Assembly (NCBI RefSeq): GCF_947172395.1
Contig: NC_069084.1
Location: forward strand, 18,911,418 to 18,975,417
Origin: Bicyclus anynana
Lineage: Eukaryota > Arthropoda > Insecta > Lepidoptera > Nymphalidae
Direction of reading: 5' to 3'
DNA length: 64,000 nucleotides
This document shows, piece after piece, positions 25,901 through 35,764 of this stretch. Both the position numbers and the translations under genes were made by a program. The number at the start of each line of letters is the position of its first letter. Within the stretch, counting starts at the first letter, position 1. The notes under the pieces were generated by a model, which did no database searches, was not told where the DNA came from, and saw only the letters and a list, made by a program, of their open reading frames with translations.

Positions 25901-28900
25901 CTGCCGCGGATCCCTGAAAAACGCCCCATACAAAATAGCACGAACTAATGACGTCGTAGATAATGTGAATAAATGTGTGTAAATGATCTTTAGATTTGTA
26001 TGTGCGTTCAAACAAAATTACTAATATCATTGTTATTTGTGCGTTTAAGTTTATAGTTCATGTATTAAAAAATGTTACATTTAATGTAAGGAAGCTAAAA
26101 CTGTATAAATTTTAATCTAATTACGTTAAAAGATTTTTAATAGATTTTGAAATTTTTTAATCTCATTTATTTTGCAAATATCCAGACAATCTTTGCTTTT
26201 TATGTATAAATTAGTTAACATTGACCCTATTTAACCGAATGTATCATAAAAATCAGCATATTCAAACTTAGTCATCATCCCCGTTGTAGATGGGCCAAGA
26301 ACAAATAACAATGGCGACCTTTGTCCACAGATCGCAGGATGAGTATGATCGCGCTGGACGCCAGCCCCTACATCAGCTGGTTCTACCTGCGCTCCACCAC
26401 GCTGGTGCGCTTCATCGGGGAACGGTTGGGGGCGCTGCTGCACGCGCTGGTCAAGGGTGAGCTGTCCACACTGCCCCCCTGGCCGCAGACCGCAGGCTGA
26501 GTATGATCGCGCTGGACGCCAGCCCCTACATCAGCTGGTTCTACCTGCGCTCCACCACGCTGGTGCGCTTCATCGGGGAACGGTTGGGGGCGCTGCTGCA
26601 CGCGCTGGTCAAGGGTGAGCTGTCCACACTGGCCCCCTGACCGCAGACCGCAGGATTTTAAAATTTCTCAATTGGCTTAGGTCTTATCTGTTGGTTGGGA
26701 TTAGCCATGATCTTACCAACCTACCGGCAAATAGTTACCGCCAAGCGACTTAGCGTTCCGGTATGGTACCGCGTAGAAACCGTCAGAGGTATGAGTATAA
26801 TAAACCATCTTCAAATTAAGCCCATCCATCTTAGACGTCACTTAACATCAAGTGAGATTGCAGTCAAGTCAAGGTCTAACTTATCATGGCATCATAAAAA
26901 TGACGCTGGCCCCTACATCCGCTGATTCTATCATCGAATATGTACATAGGTATATAGGTAGACGTGGATAAACAACACAATAAATAATAAACAAGTTACG
27001 ACTACTAATTTATGCAATGCAGTTATCAGCAGCATCTTCTCGTGGGAACATAAATTATTATCCTAGATGTTTAACTTAAACTAACTAGTACCTAGTAGGT
27101 ACATATTTAGATGTTCGTTCACAACTCACTGGTTACGCCTTCGGCATACAGTTATCGTCTTCGGACTTGAACTTTTCATTAGATTAGCCCTCTTCTATAA
27201 GCTCCACTGTTCTAAAACGATTTATCTATCAATTTATGATTTTAAGAATAAATAGGTAATTAATTAGTAATACAATGATGTATATCATTATGATATCATT
27301 GTGATACATTTTATCATAGAACTTAGGTAACTACCTACGTTCTTTGCGTTTTATAATGATAGAATTCTCTAAGTTTTAAAGTACATAGGTATTCCAACGC
27401 AAAGACTCCCAAATAGTCACGCAAAAAAAAATAAATGTATGTTTGCTTGCCTTGATTGCTATTTATTAATGTTTATTTGTTGGCAGAGGGTCAGAGTCCG
27501 TCTAAAATCCACATAGTGGGGCACAGCTTGGGCGCGCACATCGCCGGCTACACGGGCAAGCACTTCACGGAGCTGAGCGGCAGCAAGCTGGGCCGCATCA
27601 CGGGCTTGGACCCCGCCGGGCCCTGCTTCAGCCGCCTGCAGCCCGCGCTGCGGCTCAACCGCACGGACGCGGACTACGTGGACATCGTGCACACCGACGC
27701 CGGGGCGTACGGCATCTCAGAGCAAGTCGGTCAGTATTTGCTTTGTGGTTGTGTCGCTTTTATGGACTGCCTCGTCCAGTGGCTTCGGATCACTAGCTCC
27801 TGGGTTCTAGGTCGGATTATCAAATATTAAACAAAGAAAGAAAAGTTTATACATACCACAAAAGAAAGATAAAATCCAAGAATTAAAATAATTTACAACA
27901 AGCATGATGTGAACCTAAAAGACTCAGCATATTACTATGTTCGAGAGGACACTGAGGGTTCTTCCGTGGAGCCATTAAGGACGTTTAGACAGTATCGAGA
28001 CGTGCAGAGCGGCTCTAGACAAACCACTTCTCAACTTAGGGCACCTGCGGCCTGCCCTAAGTTGGGAAGTGGTTTGTGCTTCAACGATTAACATGCTCGG
28101 AGAGTTCAGCGCCAGTCTTGCGCTAATTCGCTAACTTTAACGTATGTTACTTGACAAATACGAAATTGAGATTCCATGTAAAAAATGTCGTCCGGTATTT
28201 ACTGACAACCCATTGGATATCATACAGTACCTACCTACTTACAATTTGTCAGTTGATTTGATGTTTATTTTAATAGGTTGTTACTAAAGACAAAACTAGT
28301 GAACTGCTAACTAGTCAGCTGGTCATTATCATAAACATCTGATAGTAATAGTTACAGAATCAAAATAATATATTGTCACCCGAATTCCGCCAAGCCGCCA
28401 GCGAGCGCGGCGTCAAATCTCTTGTCCTTTAAAGAAGTAGGCCTGGCCCTGTAGCGGGTCATTCGAACAGGCTGGTAATGCCGACAACCACCGTCCGCAG
28501 GCCACAAGGACTACTACCCCAACCGCGGCACCCGGCAGCCCGACTGCCTGCTGCAGACGTGCTCGCACTCGCGCGCCTGGGAGCTGTACAGCGAGTCCGT
28601 GCTGCGCCCGCGCGCCTTCCCCGCCGTGCGCTGCAAGGACTGGGACGCCTTCGCCAACGGAGACTGCGACTTCGATAACATCAGGTATTTTGGAAGTCCA
28701 TTCAAGAAGCCGATGTCCAGCAGTGGACGTCCTTCGGCTGTTAATGATGATGATAATGTGAGACTTCTATTTTAGCATCAGGCATACCTACCCGCAAGTC
28801 GAGACTGAAACTACTTGTGCAACAACAACATTTAATAACCTTGGCTTACTGAAATCATCAGAAAACATGAGCGATTATTTAGATTATTTCATTCAAAATA

Positions 28901-29523
28901 AGTAAAAACTTAACCGCGATCGTGGTTCGATAACAGAAATATACGGGTTTTAATTCCAATACATTACGCTCAAATCATCGGATTTTCAAAATAGACACAT
29001 TTTAGCTATCACCTTATCTTAATCTGACGTGCTGGTTGAGTATTTCTAAAGTTAGCTTTTTTTGGTTGCCCTAAACGTACCCACATATTAAGGGCTCATA
29101 CTTGGTGGAGGTACTCAACAAAGTGCAAGGTATACCTACTCCCTTATGTTCATCTGTAGCGCTCGAGTAACTTCAAAAATCCTCTTTGGCTCCCCTACTA
29201 TAATTATTATATATGTAATTATATTTTTCACTATCCCCCACCCATATCATATAATACGCTTTCCCGTCCAAGACGCGTTTTTAGTTGGGTTCCTGAGAAA
29301 CGGGTATTAAACGGGTTCTACTGTATTTGTACACATGGAAAAATCTTTGTATAATTCTAGTTACATGGGCTACGCGTCCGAGCCGGGCCCCGACGACGAG
29401 GAAGAAGGCAAGTACTTCCTGCAGACCAACACCACCAACCCGTTCGGGCTGGGCCAGGCGGGCATCAAGTACAAGAACATGGACGGCATCATACAGAACG
29501 CCGCCGACTTCGTGTCGGGATAA
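19928..29523 (+). CDS. Secreted neutral lipase B (paralogue of lipase A)
   Basis: Exons are 19928-20078, 21436-21522, 22526-22624, 22691-22784, 23902-24062, 26331-26456 (or its copy 26489-26614), 27487-27729, 28501-28684 and 29361-29523, about 435 aa. The N-terminus MREFSSLLVCWLLAHAAA is a signal peptide. Motifs are FCHGFTDDP (oxyanion strand), GHSLG (Ser253), ITGLDPAGP (Asp281) and CSHSR (His343). The lid between Cys336 and Cys341 has four residues, so phospholipase A1-like activity is plausible but unproven. Exons 1-3 encode a low-complexity stretch with repeated G-x-PIG/QPVG-like segments; lipase A has a single shorter exon there. All phases agree. The introns are rich in repeats, including an inverted MITE pair. 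Poly(A) candidates are AATAAA at 30188 and 30528. Confidence 0.88.
20108..20235 (-). repeat. Dispersed SINE-like repeat, copy 1
   Basis: It shares GAGTCTCCTCTCAGAATGAG and TGCATGCCCCGGACC with the copies at 21560 and 23093. Confidence 0.55.
20370..20625. repeat. MITE-like inverted repeat
   Basis: ACAATTTTTAGTTGGCTGAC (left) and GTCGGCCAACTAAAAGTTGT (right) are inverted copies around a central 100 bp or so. It lies in lipase B intron 1. Confidence 0.6.
21290..21405 (-). mobile_element. RTE-like LINE fragment
   Basis: The reverse complement contains ATGGCGACCCCGCACCAAGA and CTGTGTTGGTCGACTCGC, matching the + copy at 15690-15745. Confidence 0.55.
21560..21775 (-). repeat. Dispersed SINE-like repeat, copy 2
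   Basis: It contains TTTCCTCTCAGCATGAGAGG, CCACGCTGGCCCAACGCGG and ATTCTCTGGTATGCAGG, shared with 23093-23310. Confidence 0.6.
22185..22470 (-). repeat. Dispersed repeat in lipase B intron 2
   Basis: It carries GTTGGGGGGCCCAATAGACG and CAGGGCCCCGTATCATTGA; part of it is found reversed at 16905. Type not determined. Confidence 0.45.
23093..23310 (-). repeat. Dispersed SINE-like repeat, copy 3
   Basis: It contains TGAGTCTCCTCTCAGAATGG, TGGCCCAAAATCGGAATGGC and a GGACCGGATTCTAAACTACA segment that could be a decayed B box. Confidence 0.6.
23436..23500 (-). repeat. Truncated copy of the 500-bp MITE family
   Basis: TTAGTTAATATTGACCTTAA, ACCCGAATGTCTCATAAAAA and TAGTCATCAT match the end of the copies at 25766 and 37462. 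Confidence 0.6.
23557..23750. repeat. GC-rich insertion flanked by a direct repeat
   Basis: CTCATAGCAAACCACGTA occurs at about 23560 and 23733. Between them is a GC-rich segment of GCAGTCG/GGCGGCAG inverted motifs. It reads as a small hairpin element or a local duplication. Confidence 0.5.
24222..24720 (+). mobile_element. 500-bp MITE-like element, copy 1
   Basis: It is bounded by GGGGATGATGAC and GTCATCATCCCT terminal inverted repeats. It lies in lipase B between exons 5 and 6, in opposite orientation to the copy at 25766. Confidence 0.8.
25766..26282 (-). mobile_element. 500-bp MITE-like element, copy 2
   Basis: An inverted copy of 24222-24720, with GATGATGACAGTTTTTT at the left and TAGTCATCATCCCC at the right. 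It ends 48 bp before lipase B exon 6. Confidence 0.8.
26331..26456 (+). CDS. Lipase B exon 6, first copy
   Basis: 126 bp, entered and left in phase 1. It encodes MSMIALDASPYISWFYL and the RFIGERLGALLHAL segment, which aligns to exon 4 of lipase A (ALDASSHIRWLYLRS). The donor is AAGG/GTGAGC and the acceptor TTGTCCACAG. Confidence 0.85.
26489..26614 (+). CDS. Lipase B exon 6, tandem duplicate
   Basis: Same length, phase and donor as the first copy, with acceptor TGGCCGCAG. The only protein change is near the start (RRL for RRM, with the preceding codon still Asp). The spacer between copies is 32 bp. A third acceptor-like fragment follows at about 26640-26655, which fits a tandem duplication with a 158-bp period. 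Inclusion of both copies would add 42 residues; either alone gives the normal protein. Confidence 0.85.
26675..26900 (+). mobile_element. 5'-truncated SINE related to 13555
   Basis: It contains CTACCGGCAAATAGTTACCG, CGACTTAGCGTTCCGGTATG and CATCAAGTGAGATTGCAGTC. Confidence 0.6.
28018..28072. repeat. Near-perfect 25-bp-arm hairpin
   Basis: The arms ACAAACCACTTCTC.. and ..GGGAAGTGGTTTGT pair over about 25 bases, with one G-U position on the + strand and a loop of about 5-9 bases. It lies in lipase B intron 7. Source unknown. Confidence 0.8.
28687..28760 (+). mobile_element. RTE-like LINE tail abutting a splice donor
   Basis: TTTGGAAGTCCATTCAAGAA, CCAGCAGTGGACGTCC and GATGATGATAATG match the tail at 15810-15880. 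The match begins within a few bases of the GTATTT donor of lipase B exon 8 (exon end 28684). Confidence 0.6.
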
Positions 29524-32500
29524 CATAAACATTAAACAACATGTATAATAATTGTACAAGATAATATATTTGTACAAACTGTACTGTACCTATAAGTTTA
29601 CGACAGGCGTTCCCAAACTTTTAACTAAATGGAACACCCACTAAGGTCTTTTGTCTTTTATTGTACGGAACTCTGTGTAAAAATATTACAAATCAAAGCC
29701 ACTTTAATTCAAATAAGAACTTATACTGGGAATGTTTTGTGAAACACTTAAGTTGCATTAATTATTAATTAAGTTCTGTATTACGTCCAATAATTCCATG
29801 TGTATTGCATAATAATAATGATATAGCATCAAATCTTTAGCAACTATGGTATCAAACAATTATGCGGAACTCTGTAATCCTCGACATACGTCGTGAGCCA
29901 CATCTTAGATCTACAGGCTACTTTTTCGGAACCCACATTGGAAATCGTTGGATACTCTGTAGGATACTCTCAGATACTGCACTGCACTGATTGTTACAGG
30001 GACTTTCTTGTTTAGCCAACTTAAAATGACAGTAATGATTAGAGTTGAAACAGCTGTACTTATCTCTTTGCTCAATACTTATTCAGACCTTACCTATATC
30101 ATAGTACAAACATACATCCAATTGATATTACGTAGTTTTTAAAGTTGGACAATGACTACTTGTCAATAACAAAACATTAATTATGAAAATAAACGACCCA
30201 CCAACTGTTGAAAATACCACCCCCTTAATTCAATAGAGGTTTTTTGTATTAATTATTAATTTATTTTAAATAAATTTCATGATATATTTTATACTTCAAT
30301 CAATAACAGTTATCATCTGTTTAATTTATTTTAAAAAAAATGATATTTATTCGGCGCTTATACATATATTATGTTGATATTTTTATAATTATTGTTTCCG
30401 TAAGTTGTTTAATCATGTACTTACTCGTTTTTTGTAGTACATACACGCATTTATTAATATTTAAAAAATACATATAAAATTATTTTTATTAGTGTGTTAT
30501 ATAGTTGTCGTGTCTCGTAGTTTGTTAAATAAAGAATAAAAGACATACTTTAAAACAAAGCATTTTTATTTGTAATATCTGTGACGTCATAACTTCGTTA
30601 AATATCAAATAATACGGAGCTGGGACTCTTAGAAAAATAAACATCTTTAATAAATATAAAACATGAGGTTCTTGCGTATATCAGAGCAATCATTTATAAT
30701 TTCCAACAAATGACTATTCTTTGCAGGTATACAGACTGAAAAAAATAACGACTTTCATCGACAAAAATGTTCGTAAAAAATATCAATATCGAATAATGTA
30801 AATTTTTCCTCTAACACACGCAAGCAATTCGAGAATTTGCGATAAGCATGTTTTGTATGATTTTTTGTATACAAATATTTAGGCACGGAAAATGATACAC
30901 TTTATTTATATAAATAAAAACGCAACAATTTTGTCCAGTCCCAATAATGAAGTCATTAAAACGCTATACGTATATAAAAATTGTATCTGAAATTTTTGAA
31001 AGAAGTACCATCCTTTTCGCATATTCAAGAACTTTACAATTAAATAAAATGTCGAATTTATATAAAAATAAAGAGAATTAAGAGAAACTCTACCATTAAA
31101 CTCTGATTCTGAATCAGAATATAATAAACTTAATGTTATACAAAAAAAAAAAACGTTTACGCCTAAACTGTACGAAATATATTAATTAGATAGTTATTAT
31201 ATTTATGTATAATTAAAATTGTACAAAATCATTGTTTCTTTTGTATATCTTCTGTGGGCGAATAAAAACAACATAATTTCTCATCTCATTTTCGTTATTT
31301 CCAAAAAGCGAGCGTTGTCCATAACGAAGTACTTAACTATTTTAATTGGGTATTTTGTGAACTTTTTATTGTCTCTTTTTACGCCAATTACAAAAAAAAA
31401 CATGTTTAAGTTATCGTTCTAGTTTTCAATTGTATTTTAGGAATCTGCACAGTCTTAGCCAAGCAATTACCGGCCTCGTCTATTTAAAAGGATAGAAACG
31501 TAATTATAAAATGACATGACATGAGAACCTTGGACTGGCCACGGTTGACCTTCAAGTTGTTTTTACCATAAATAAAAGTAATAAAATGCGTAAATAAGTA
31601 CTGTTTCCTTGTATATTATTATAAACCCGAAGGTTCTTAAGAGTGGATGTATCAATATCTGTCTATACGCAAAGTTGCTTGAATATTTTTCGCACACATG
31701 AGCATAACGCACTGAATGATTTCTATTTTTGTTTATTAAGGGTATCTGCAGTTAAGATATATGTATAAAATGTTCATTAAGTCTTCGCCCACAGATCCAA
31801 AAAAGGACAGTTATCTATACTTATAGAAACAAATATAAAATGAATACAATAAAAACGAACATACCATTATAAATCTAAACAATTGTGTAATACGCCAGGT
31901 ATATTGGAATGTCCGGTCGGTTTATATAAAAAATGGCGATGAAACGTGATTAAATTTTAAAAAATTATTATTGTACGAATAATTTACATCGTTTTTAAAT
32001 TTAACAAAAACAATCATCGAAGGATATCAATTGAACGTAATATAACATATACATTGTAGTGGAACGATTTCTCAGTTCCACATAAATGATTTTATAGTAG
32101 AAACTATATATTATTCTTGTACATGGTTTATGAATCATACAGTATGGTAGTGCAATAAAATATTCGTACAACAACAAAGTGTTGTGCTCGTGATATCGAT
32201 AGGCAAACGCTCCTCTGGCCTCACCACATACGCTAGGGAGCTACACAGTACACGTCGACCGCAAGCCTGAACACAGCGGACAACTGAACGACTAATGCGA
32301 CATGACAAAGACAATACAACAATGATCTCGATCAAATCTATAGAATAGGGTTCAAATCAAAATCTACTTCTAACAATATTTAGTACGCAACGCAGGTTTC
32401 AACCTATTTCGTACCTTAAAACCGCGCGTGAGCAGACAATCAATCGTAAGTTAAATTTACATTGACAATAAAATTTATATAAATTAAAAATTACTGGGTG

Positions 32501-32773
32501 AAATACCTACTTTGTAAGATAATTTTTAAACGACTTTATTAAAGTAATAGGCAGCAAATCTATGATCAATAAAAAGTTACATAATTACTGCCTAGATCAT
32601 TCATTAACAATTACCAAGTAATTCTAAGTTATTCATTAATGAATTAAATTTAATTACGTAATTATTAAATTTATGGAAATTTCGTCACAAAACAGTGTCC
32701 GAATTCTTATTCTAAGGCACTTATCATGTACAAAATAAGTATTTAATAAAACTATAACTGCTCAGCTACTCTA

Positions 32774-33205
32774 TAACTCGCGTATGTCAAAACGAGCGTG
32801 TCATTACTCGCGTATGTCCAAACGAGCGTGTTTCATAACTCGCGTATGTCAAAATGAGCATGTTTCATAACTCGCGTATGTCAAAACAGGCGTGTGTCAT
32901 AACTCGCGTATGTCAAAACGAGCGTGTTTCATAACTCGCATATGTCAAAACAGGCGTGTGTCATAACTCGCGTATGTCAAAACGAGCGTGTTTCATAACT
33001 CGCATATGTCAAAACAGGCGTGTGTCATAACTCGCGTATGTCAAAACGAGCGTGTTTCATAACTCGCATATGTCAAAACAGGCGTGTGTCATAACTCGCG
33101 TATGTCAAAACGAGCGTGTTTCATAACTCGCATATGTCAAAACGAGCGTGTTTCATAACTCGCATATGTCAAAACGAGCGTGTGTCACACCTCGCGTATG
33201 TCACA
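32774..33205. repeat. 32-bp minisatellite, about 14 units
   Basis: The unit is ACTCGCGTATGTCAAAACGA plus GCGTGTTTCATA. Middle units alternate AACGAGCG and AACAGGCG, giving a roughly 64-bp two-unit higher-order repeat. Confidence 0.92.
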
Positions 33206-34044
33206 TTAGTCGTTGAAGTTAGTGAGCGGGAAGCGACTCCAGGTTCCAGCTTAAAAAATATAAAAAATACGGCACTAAATACACAAGACATAGAATTATT
33301 ACATTAAACCCTTAATAGCACCTAAATGGTGAAATATATTAGAATTAAGGCGGGCAACACTTTGAACGCGGAACGCGAATGCTGCAGACGACATAAACAT
33401 TGTAGCGTCGCGTCACGAGTTAAAATTGTGTTTCCTGCATTATCACACAGGGAGACACGAACGAATTTAGTTTTGTAATGACACTAATCACAAAGGCACT
33501 CCATACAAGCAGAAAGCTTTACCTACTCTAAAAAATTTAGTAGGATGTTTATTTTTAACCCGGGTGGAATTATAGTTTGGACCCACCTCGCAACTCAAAC
33601 GCGGACAGACGGGCAGTGCACAAATTAGTTTCGACGCCGTTGGGTCGCCCTGTGTGAGAATCGCCTCAGTTATAGCAACATGTCATAAATATACTTTTTT
33701 TTTAACATTTTTAGGTCCCGATTGCACGTACAAACAGAAAGTTGCCGCCAAAGTAACTACTGAAACATTCAAACACGCACGGATAATTAATATATCGGTT
33801 CACCAGTTAAATATGTTCAAAACTAGTAAACGCGTCGAGTGGGACCGATGGACGTAAGACGTGGCGTGCACAGAATGAGTCACTGTAAGCACAGTACGAC
33901 TCAGAGTATACAAAAATGTCTTCAATACCAGTGGTAAAACATTTAGGGGTAAGTATTGTCTTTATGCGTATATGTGCAAACCACTGACGATGGGCGCTCA
34001 CGGTGTTGGTATTGAGGCCTAAAAGTGTTGAGTGTCCAACAGAA

Positions 34045-34085
34045 TCGTTGGACACCACTAGTCCAGCAGTGAATGTCCATCGGTT
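34045..34085 (+). repeat. LINE tail remnant
   Basis: TCCAGCAGTGAATGTCCATCG matches the RTE-like tail motif. Confidence 0.4.
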
Positions 34086-34974
34086 GTAAAGTTGACAATG
34101 TTAAAATACAGAACCTACAACCTCCTAATTGGATGTCGGTTGAAATAAAATTGTAGACCAAAGTATACTGGTATATTTTTGGCTGTCAAAAATAACCTAA
34201 TGCTTCATTGCTTATGGTCCTAATCCACTATGACGTTTACATTGCATTTATGACATGATAATGTCAAACGATGACATCGTTGAATGTTGAATGACACTTT
34301 CATGTGCAATATCACACAGAGAACAGTGATGACGCTCTTGACACATGTCAAATGACGTCATAAATTACAACTCCATGTGCAATGTCAATGCCACAGTGAA
34401 GGATAGTTTGGTCCTAGAATAATAGTTTGACCTGTCAATCGAGTATTATTGAATGTCATTTTGAGATTTTCGATACAGAGAGAGAGAAACATTTATTTTT
34501 TTAATCTAAATACCGGTGGTTCAGTTCGTGACATGTTTTAAAGCTAACATCGAAAGTTTTAGACAAATTACACAGCCTTAAGGACGTGAGATTATTTTGC
34601 TATAAAAAGAAACTCTCAAACCGCACCACATAGAGAGTTAAAAGAGAAATTTTAAAAACGTTTTCATTAATTTTCATTTGCTTTACCTAGTTGCTCCATC
34701 TAATTCGAAACTGGTCGGGCATACACCGACCAATTCACTTGAGTAGAGCCGTTGAGATGTTTCAACATTATGTTTTGATACAACTAAGTATTCGTAACCA
34801 TTGACACGTATGAAGTTTTTGAATATATTGTAAGCAATTGCAAATAGGGATTAATATAAAATATTGTGTTATACAGAACTTCAAAACAAACCGAGAAACT
34901 GAATAATTAATTAAGTTTTTGTTTTAATTAAATTATTTATTTTACGAATCGCAGCAAAATGTTCTCACGTTTTT

Positions 34975-35061
34975 AAGGTAAGCACACACGATCACTTTAC
35001 CCCCGCTGTACACGTGTCAAGTTCCGCAGCAGCGAAGTGGATCGTGTGTGCGCGGCCTTAC
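34975..35061. repeat. Inverted repeat, MITE-like
   Basis: AAGGTAAGCACACACGATCA and TGGATCGTGTGTGCGCGGCC form imperfect arms around about 45 bp. Confidence 0.65.
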
Positions 35062-35764
35062 AAACAAACACATCGATTTTTCCACTATGGCAACTTTTAC
35101 ACGCCCTAAAAAGCCCAGTAACGTATCGCTTAGCCTAAGCTTACATTAGAACCCCCTTCCTTAAAAGTAGGTCAAACTTTGAAAATGCTGCAACTTACGT
35201 TATTTATACATTATCTGAATTGCATTTTTTAACGCTTAATAATATTAATCATAAGATACATTTAATAATAATAATAATATTAATTAATAATAATAAATCG
35301 GAAAGTGCGTTTTCGACACAACATCAATATAATATAATAAAAAAACTAATTCGACAATTATAATTATATTGTCGTAATATAAAACTTAATTAATATTCGC
35401 ATTTATGTCGCTTAAACATATCTGTCCGTATGTAACTCCATATACATACAAAATATTATAAACGAGCGGCCGCCATCTTGGTAGGAAGTCGAAAGCCGAT
35501 CCGATACGATCAGTCGTGCGATCGCGTCACACGGATTTAGCGTTCTTATATACACGATATCTTAGATAACGTTTTATTTTACAATTACATTTGTTATACA
35601 TTTATTATACGCGTCGCACGAGAAATCGCATCATATAAAACGCACCAAAGCTCGCAAGCAGAATACTCTTGACGATCGTGTCGTGTCGTGTCGTGTAAAA
35701 CTGACACTTTGCTATCTAAGTAGAGATCGTACAATTTAAAAAAGAATTCCCTTCCGAGCGAGCG

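Larger units (their letters stand above)
29524..35764. other. Tail-to-tail region between lipase B and coracle (UTRs and intergenic)
   Basis: No coding exon seen. It is very AT-rich, with + strand AATAAA at 30188, 30528 and 30535 for lipase B and a - strand hexamer at 34492-34497 among the options for coracle. It holds the 32-bp minisatellite (32774-33205), a LINE tail (34045-34085) and an inverted repeat (34975-35061). The true transcript ends cannot be fixed from sequence. Confidence 0.55.
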
